NCBI GenBank assembly: GCA_022885665.1
Contig: JAGQDJ010000014.1
Location: 1-64,000, forward strand
Origin: Triops longicaudatus
Taxonomy: Eukaryota; Arthropoda; Branchiopoda; Notostraca; Triopsidae
Length of the DNA stretch: 64,000 bases
Reading direction: 5' to 3'
Below the pieces are notes generated by a model that saw nothing but the letters and a program-made list of their open reading frames with translations, was not told the origin of the DNA and did not search any database. Shown in pieces: positions 57,601-64,000 of the stretch (its first letter is position 1; every line of letters starts with the position of its first letter). Position numbers and translations under genes: made by a program.

Positions 57601-60431
57601 GGTTTGCTAAACTGCTTGCCTGGAAGATCGGCTAAGCCTTTGATTTGCAACGTTCGTGCGGCATGGAGAACGCCGGTCAGCTGCTCTTGGGAGACGGACA
57701 CTTCGCCGTGGTACATGAACTGTAATAATGCTTCCATATCTCGCCAGAGGACATCCCGGAGAATGACAATAGGGTGTTGGCAAGGATTAGCCTAAGATAA
57801 TTTCAAATTGATTAAAGTTGATTAATTGATAAATTTAGAATGTATTAGACTTTAAAAATCAAGTAAAACTAAGTTACTAAGGTAGGCAAAAGAGCAACAT
57901 GATTTGTGCGCAATTCACTAGACCAGGGCTGTCCAAACTGCGACCACAGGGCCGGATCCAGCCCCCGAAGGACTTTTATCCGGTCCCCGACCCCGTGGAG
58001 GAAAAATCTCTACTATTTTTTATTAAACGTATTTTCTTTCTTGTTTTTACAAGCTAAGGTAAATGAGAACACTAGGATTAATCGCAATACAATTACTTAA
58101 GTACTTCTTTAGAGAGGTAAGCTCTATTTGACATGCACTGTAGGCTAGCTTTCCTTCCACTGCTAGAATGAGACTAGGTCTCCAAGCTTCTTTAGTCCAG
58201 GACAATTTTTTGCAGAGAAAGATAACAGCATGTTCGTTGTACACCTTTTCGAAGTTTTTTTTTCTGCGTGTTTTCCAGTGCCGCACTGTACAGTACAGAA
58301 AATTTCGCTGCAGTTTATGTTTTGAAACTTTGTCGTATTATTTAAATGTCAGTTCCCTAAGCGTAAGTTTACAAAACGCATTATCATGATAATTTTACGA
58401 TAAAATAACTGAAGTTCACCCTTAGCTGCCAAGTACAACACTCGATTCTCACGGCAACCTTATGGAATTCCCCGAACCTCACTGGAGTTTATTAAACCTA
58501 AAAAATAGTATCTACCCGAGAAAGTTACGTATTTGAAATTTCGAAAAGTTTGAGCTCGGCCTTGATAATAAGTATTTTTCCAAAAGATCTCGAAAGTATT
58601 TTGTAAGGAGGCTTGGATTCGCAACCGTAGTCATTACTTCTATAGCTGTGTCCCTAAAAAAAATAGAAGTTGGACAGCCGTGCACTAGACTATTCCACGT
58701 CAGTGTAAAGTCCTTGACCCCGCTTAACGTCGATTCTGCTTAAGCATAGTTACAACGTAACCACGAATAATCGAGGGAGAGCAGTACAGTGGGCCCAAAC
58801 GGAAGAAGTAATCATTATTAGATGGTATAGTCGTACAGATAAGTCTTATCTAACCACTGCTTGAAACCCCAAATCTGAAAATATGTGGTTGCGTACACAG
58901 AATCCGGATGGGATTGCGTGCGACCTACTTATCTGAGAAGTGTCTGTGGCTCAACTTTTGCAAGCAAAGCAGGCGGAGGACTACGAAAAACAAGACACAG
59001 AAATCGGGACTTTTCGCGTCTCGCGAAAACTTTTTTTTTTTTAACCCTAACAGTCCTTGGCTCATTCGTGGGGCCATTCGAACTAAGTTTCTCCAATTCC
59101 TAAGAGTGTGCGTACCAGGCGCGGACTGGCCATTGTGGCAAATACCAAGTGGGCCGGGGCCAAAAATGCCTTTTCTGGGCCGGGGTTTTCTTAGTCGTAA
59201 TATTATTAAATAAGTCTAGTGGGCCAGGTCTTGAAAATTTCCGCATGGGCGAGTCCGCCCCTCGTGTGTACCAACTTTATCTAGAATTGCACACCCCAAC
59301 TGCGGGGCGAAGTGTGAACAGCCTTCTACCGAGGAGTGATTACTAAACAGTCACCATGATCTGCGATACTTTTGGACGTCAAGAAACGAAGCCTTAGTAT
59401 AATGGCGTGGCGTAATTTTGTAGTCTCAGGATCGGACAGACAGTATCTAGTTAAGCGAAGGATAACTTTATCGAAAGATTCTTAAAAGATAACGGAACGG
59501 TTAGCTCCGTACGTAAATAGGAGGATTACGAGTATAAGGGTATTGAAATACACGGTCTAAGTTTATGCAAATCATGGCGGTTACCACCAGTGGCACCTCT
59601 TGTGGCCTGCCTAGTAACCTGGGATCTTTAGTGCGTAAGTTGGAGAAAGCTCTAATTTCCTCGTTTAAGACAAAAAACAAATGGCCCATAATGATTTGAA
59701 ACTAATTACATGAACCACGGAAGTAAAGAAATAATAAAACAAATGCTTGAGGAGTATATTTGTTATGGGAAAAAAGTGTCAAATATTTTCCCGACTGAGC
59801 TCTGCTGTTTGAAGCCAAACCGTTCAAAATTATGAACCACGAATAGCGAGGCCTGACCTGGTAAAGGCCCCTAATCCGTCATCTAGACCTACAGAAAGCT
59901 GCGGGTATAGTCAGCTATTCAGGAGCGAACGGATTTTTTCCGCGCCGCTGTAGGACAAGGCCAATGATGAATTCGATTTTTCATGCCTCAACTGCTATCA
60001 ATTTTACACAAACAAAATGTAGTTTTTGGAAGAGTAAAACTGAAATCAGTGGTAGGAATAGCAGGCTAGCAGAAGGCGTGGTCAAGTTTTCTGAATTGTG
60101 TCCAAGTGGCTTGTTTTTGTTGAGTCGTTTAAAGACAATGACAGTCCCTAATTCCTAGTGTTAATGTGCGAGAGCAGCCCTGTATTTTTACCTTGAGTAA
60201 GTGTCGAAAATAAGAACTGCAAGCAGACAGAACGACTTTGTGCGCCGTAAACGATCGTCCTTCGCAAGCCAGCGTCACATCCACAAAGTCTTCCTGATCT
60301 CTTAAATGCCGGAACGAGGTAAGCATACTGGCTTGGAAGTCATTCCATCGCAGGCTGTAATGTTGTTCGTCACTGTTGCTATTGTTGAGATGGGAAGGAG
60401 GAGGAGGAGCGAACCCCGGTGTTGTAGTCAT
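54604..60431 (-). CDS. ab: Abrupt-type BTB/zinc-finger transcription factor
   Basis: Coding exons (minus): 60431-60192, 57791-57600, 57530-56999 and 55649-54604. All have GT-AG introns and matching phases, giving 669 residues. The BTB domain (residues about 25-140, split between exons 1 and 2) starts QHYSLRWNDFQ and includes FVDVTLACEGRSFTAHKVVL. Such domains dimerise. Two C2H2 fingers lie in the last exon: Cys339/Cys342/His355/His360 and Cys368/Cys371/His384/His389. They are followed by HRGISTKDLPVLPMPSPFDP, which I recognise as the region unique to arthropod Abrupt. The linker exon is acidic and Ser-rich. The C terminus has an Arg-Asp/Arg-Glu repeat block and Ala runs. In Drosophila abrupt controls dendrite and motor-axon patterning; nuclear repressor function is known for the family. 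Start: first in-frame ATG after an in-frame stop in the spliced leader. Confidence 0.92.
55650..56998 (-). other. abrupt intron between linker and zinc-finger exons
   Basis: A 1.35 kb intron, GGTAAAAAC to TTTTAATTAG on the minus strand. It contains no element or frame I can support. Confidence 0.85.
57531..57599 (-). other. Short abrupt intron with tandem acceptor
   Basis: A 69 bp intron from CCA|GTGAGT to TTAGCAG. The end is a NAGNAG tandem acceptor, so the next exon may begin at 57530 or 57533, adding or omitting one Gln. Confidence 0.8.
57924..58682. mobile_element. Non-autonomous hAT element, 759 bp
   Basis: Terminal inverted repeats CAGGGCTGTCCAA (left) and TTGGACAGCCGTG (right), differing at one base, are flanked by a perfect 8 bp direct repeat CACTAGAC at 57916-57923 and 58683-58690. 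CAG-type ends and 8 bp duplications are the hAT hallmark. The interior has no transposase frame, so it must have moved in trans. It lies in the intron between the two BTB exons of abrupt. Confidence 0.93.
59116..59263. mobile_element. Small hAT-like MITE, 148 bp
   Basis: The left end CAGGCGCGGACTGGCC and right end GGCGAGTCCGCCCCTC are imperfect inverted repeats. Flanking 8 bp sequences GTGCGTAC (59108-59115) and GTGTGTAC (59264-59271) match at 7 of 8. The interior has repeated GGGCC blocks. No coding capacity. Same abrupt intron as the 759 bp element. Confidence 0.75.
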
Positions 60432-60531
60432 CACTTCCTTCTTATTATTGGGGCAATTGCTGGTCTCGCTCTCCAGTACGGGCTCCACAGATGGACTTGA
60501 CCCTCGCCCCGACCCGGGTTGCCCGATGTTG
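60192..60531 (-). other. ab: abrupt exon carrying 5' UTR end and start codon
   Basis: The acceptor CTTTTCCCAATCTAG opens the exon at 60531. The first 100 nt are untranslated: the main frame has no ATG before 60431, and in the spliced leader a TGA lies upstream in that frame. The exon ends CTCAAG|GTAAAAA at 60192. Confidence 0.85.
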
Positions 60532-61803
60532 CTAGATTGGGAAAAGAAAGAAGATTTAATTCCCTTTTTCCTTTCTCGGAAGAAATTTCCAGGGTTGAAA
60601 CAGTACAGTACCGAATGTAAGAGACCCCTAGAATGGCTCCTATATCCGAGGTTTTAATTACAAACCGAAACGTAATACAAAATTCATGAAAATGTACGTT
60701 TTAAATAGGGGTTTATCTTACATATGACGATTTTAGTACAATTAAGCTCCGATGTAGGAGACCGTTTATAAACATTCTTTACAGAGACACTGTAACAGAC
60801 TAGAATTCAAGTGTGGAAAAACATACCAAGTGAAGAAAAGTATCCTATATCGTTTTTTTTTCTACGAAACTTGGCCTTGGAAACCAAGTGTAACACGAGT
60901 TTAAAAGAAAGAAAAGCCTCACAAAGGATTATTTTTTGGGGGGTTTTCACATACGCAAGCCCGCATTTAAGAGACTTAAAAAATGTCCACGTGTGGGATT
61001 GAGCCCGTGATATAAGACAGTCAGTTGTAACAAAATTACTCAAAGAATTCATTGCAGTACAGGTGCAAAAGACTTTGCCAGAAAACCGCTTGTAAGAGAC
61101 TTTCGCTGAGGCACGTGATTTGCAATTTCCGTAAGAACAGCATGTAAGAGACGTTTGTCTGACTACGGTAACCCTTATACTGGGATTTGTCTTTTTACAA
61201 GGCTTCAGCTAGTCTTTCATATCCGGGTCTCAAAAATTTGCGCTTATTGTAACCTATCTGGAATCTCAATTTTTCGAGGTTCTGTAATGTAAAACAACGA
61301 ATGACTTCACTTAACGAGTCTCTTACATCCGGGTCCCAAACGTGTGAGTTTTTCAAGTATCCGGTCAAAATTTCTTGTGTACGTTACGTAAGATTTTTAA
61401 GAATAAAACGCTCTTTAGCGATTTAATTTAAGAATGCTTCTCTTAAATCCGAGTCTTAGATGTATGGGGTTATTTTACGTCCAGGTCCAGACGGTCAGGT
61501 ATTGTTCAACACTGGGTTTCAGAATAATTATAAATAATTTATGTGCTGTACATTATATAGCATTCGCCGTACGTAAACGTTTCTCCTAAATCCGGGTTTT
61601 CTTTTAAATCAGGTGTTCTTTATATCCGGGTCTTGTTAACATTGAATTAAACATTTATTACTTAAACGTTTAAAACCCATTTCACCGTGATCTCTGTGCA
61701 CAAGTATTGATATTAAAAAAACGTGTTCTGTTCTAATCCAAGCCTTTTACGTCCAGGTTTAGCACGTATTTCAGTTAACCCAATAACATAAAATTCCACT
61801 CAC
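60532..61803 (-). other. abrupt 5' intron filled by a degenerate motif array
   Basis: A 1.27 kb intron. More than ten copies of a degenerate motif related to GTCTCTTACATCCGGGTC are spread between 60611 and 61762. Most left copies read CCGNATGTAAGAGAC on the plus strand, most right copies are inverted, and the switch is near 61180. See the findings. No coding frame. Confidence 0.75.
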
Positions 61804-62066
61804 TTGGGTGCCGGGTCATGCTCTTTATTAAGGGTTACGTCAGGGCTACATTCGAGCCCCAACCCTCTCCCTTCAACGTCGGAAGCCAGCTTGGTAGCTA
61901 TGGTATTATCCTGGGTAATTTTCCGATGTCAAAATCCACCGCTGTCGTCACAACTCGGTTCTGATTTTTTTCTCAGCTGCTGGGACTTTGTAAACAAGTT
62001 TCGCGTTCTCGATCACTCGTTGACGATGCTAGCAACAACCCTCGATCCACACCGGGTGACATACAT
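61804..62066 (-). other. ab: abrupt 5' untranslated exon
   Basis: On the minus strand an excellent pyrimidine tract ending TTTTTTCCTTTAG precedes 263 nt, which end at CACCCAA|GTGAGT. All three frames contain stops, so it is noncoding leader. Splicing to 60531 keeps an in-frame TGA before the abrupt ATG. It starts with two overlapping short upstream frames (17 and 29 codons) and ends inside a third (ATG at 61819) that runs into the next exon. Confidence 0.7.
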
Positions 62067-64000
62067 CTAAAGGAAAAAAGGGAAAAAAGCTCATTAAAAA
62101 TGTGCTGCCGTCTCGCTGGTCAAAACTCTCGCAATGCTTGTGTCGTTGCCCACTTTGCTTTCTTATGGGTTATTAGTTTACAGTCGCTGTGCTCATTTTG
62201 GCCTTCTACCCTAACGCAATCTGTATGAATCAGACGTTTTCCCTGAACCTACTTAAGCACTGTACCCACGTAGTTGTCTCTTAACGTATAGTGTGCGCCG
62301 CGTTACGCAAAGGCAAACGCAAAATTATCATCGAAGCAAGTCAAACGGTAAGGTGGACTTGTCTGTGTGTCAAGAAGGACCAGACCAGGCCGGGGATCAA
62401 AACTTGCGTTTTAGGGCAAAACAGAACTGACAGCACGTAAGTAAGTAGGAAGACGGGCGAGGAAGACGAAGAAGTAAAAGCAAAGCGAAAAGGTGTGGCA
62501 TGACAAGCCTGCAAGTCCTGAGCAAATATTGATTCACGCGTAATCACAGTCCCGTCCTCAACTTAGGCCTAAGCATAGAACCAGCACCAGCAGCGCGACA
62601 CCCCCCACCACCACCTTCTCTTAGCGTCCACCCCCTCGCGCACCCTCGTAAGTCTTTAGTGGCGAACTGTGTGGCGGAGTCTTTTCAAACCACCTTCCCT
62701 CTTCGCCTGGGTAATTACAGCGGAGACAAAAGATTTTTATTTTTTTTTTTTGTTCTGCGTCGAGTTTCTTCGGTTCGAGCTTCGCATGCGTGTTCTATTT
62801 AGCTTACGGCGCCATCACAAGACTCCTCCAACATTTTTTATATTTTTCCGCCCGCTTCGGACATGATACATATTTATTATCCCAGGCTAAGGAAGATTCG
62901 ATTTGGCCCTAGAAGGTTTGTTGCCGTCTTTTTTCTGATACGTTCTTCTCTGGACTTCTCCGGGATGTAGAAAGATCGAAAATCAATAACGGTTCACGTA
63001 ACAGATTATTTTAAGTCCGGATTTCTTGTAAAGCAAAAAATGAGAGATAAGGTACACGAGTTCACCGAGCACACCATTTTTGGCAAGTCCCGTTCTCGTC
63101 AGGTAACGAGCTTAAAAATCGCAAGGTAAAAGGAAAAAGGGACGAAAAGAAAAGGAATGGAAAAATCCTTACACTTTTCATTCACTATTGGGGCAAGAAA
63201 TCGCGCGCGCTCGCGGAGTTTTTTTTCCAACAACAAACTGACTTCGGAAAAGAAAAGGGAAAAAACGTGGCGCTGGAACTTCGTCACACTTCGGGGCGGT
63301 ATTTCTTTCGCCTTTTCTCCCCTTTTTTCTTCTCACAACTATCGCTCTCTCCCCCCACTCGCTCACACTACTCGCATTTTCACGGTCAATTCCATTGATT
63401 CCACGTGCCTTTTCACCCCCCGCACTTCCACTTCCACCAACCCAACCACTATCAAACTCTCGTCTCACTATATCAACAACACTTTGCGGGACCAGTTGAC
63501 CGCTCCAAAACTCGCGAAAATCCGTAACGGCGGAAGGGTGAACCCGTAGAGGGGATGGTTGAATATTCCACCGAAACTTTACGTAAGTGGAGGGAATTCT
63601 TGTTGTAGTGGTATGCCAGTATAGCGAATAAGTGTACGCGAATAGTTCCGATACTTGTTAATACTGTCAATAGGAGCGATGAATTTTTAAAAAAGACAGT
63701 TTCGAATAGACGTCTAGTGCAAAAGAATGCCGGAGCCTAAGTGAAAATAGCGCACAGAGTTGGACCGCCACACCCTTCTGTTGTATACAAGGCCCGCTAA
63801 GGGGGGAAAGGAGACACACAATGGACCGTCTCGTTATCCGTACTTAGGCCGACTGCATATGCAAGGCTCGGCGACGCACACTCTTCTTGCACTACTACTC
63901 ACTCAACTACCTAAAACCCGGCCTGCCTTCTTTACCCGACTCAAGAACGTTTCATTGGGTAAGTCCCGGTTTTGGCTTCCCAGGGCCAGGCACCCAAAAA
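62067..64000. other. Upstream region of abrupt; likely promoter and first exon
   Basis: Richer in GC and CpG than most of the window, with purine/pyrimidine-biased blocks (for example 63150-63480). A minus-strand donor AAAGT|GTAAGG at 63173 could end the first untranslated exon, and another, GA|GTGAGTAG, lies near 63895. No TATA box or start site can be assigned by eye. The frames at 63157-63549 (+) and 63178-63468 (-) are low-complexity and not supported as genes. Confidence 0.4.

Noticed and set aside
61804..62070. 88-codon plus frame
   Set aside because: Exactly overlaps a minus-strand noncoding exon with strong splice sites; the plus frame has no family or splice support.

Overview
This window reads as nuclear DNA of an arthropod. 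It is AT-rich and intron-rich, with introns of hundreds of bases to over 10 kb, long trinucleotide microsatellites and several DNA transposons. The strongest taxonomic anchor is an arthropod-type BTB/zinc-finger gene recognised as abrupt. I cannot place the species. A non-dipteran arthropod (crustacean or similar) is a guess from intron size and repeat load.

Left part (1-40 kb), mostly intron and intergenic DNA. On the minus strand I rebuilt a spliced gene whose exons are mostly too short to appear as long open frames. Exons at 18061-17950, 16588-16551 and 12621-12583 join in phase into a complete C1 zinc-binding domain with the short 10-residue middle loop known from tensins. An exon at 32397-32297 supplies a cysteine-rich N terminus in phase, and one at 38669-38631 may precede it. 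Further left on the same strand lie coding-like exons (5142-4959, 4572-4369, 1988-1596, 553-509, and a possible start exon at 9220-9167). They belong either to the downstream part of this gene or to a second gene on the same strand; I recognise no family. Two pure microsatellites, (TAA)32 and (TTA)46, lie 2.8 kb apart in inverted orientation.

Middle part (41-51 kb): two hAT-superfamily transposase genes, both on the plus strand. The first (41185-44118, 3 exons, 933 codons) has an uninterrupted frame but has lost a catalytic Asp, so it may be domesticated. The second (about 47505-50178, 4 exons) keeps the catalytic residues and the C-terminal dimerisation domain. A roughly 500 bp inverted-repeat element lies between them.

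Right part (54-64 kb): abrupt on the minus strand, with coding exons 60431-60192, 57791-57600, 57530-56999 and 55649-54604 (669 codons before the stop, BTB plus two C2H2 fingers) and a 5' untranslated exon at 62066-61804. Its intron between the two BTB exons carries two small hAT-type elements, one with a perfect 8 bp target duplication. The 5' intron holds an inverted array of a degenerate 18 bp motif. In the predicted transcript an upstream reading frame ends in an overlapping TGATG at the abrupt start codon.

No rRNA, tRNA, CRISPR or prokaryotic signals were found. All gene structures are read by eye from splice signals and reading phase; none was tested by alignment or RNA data.
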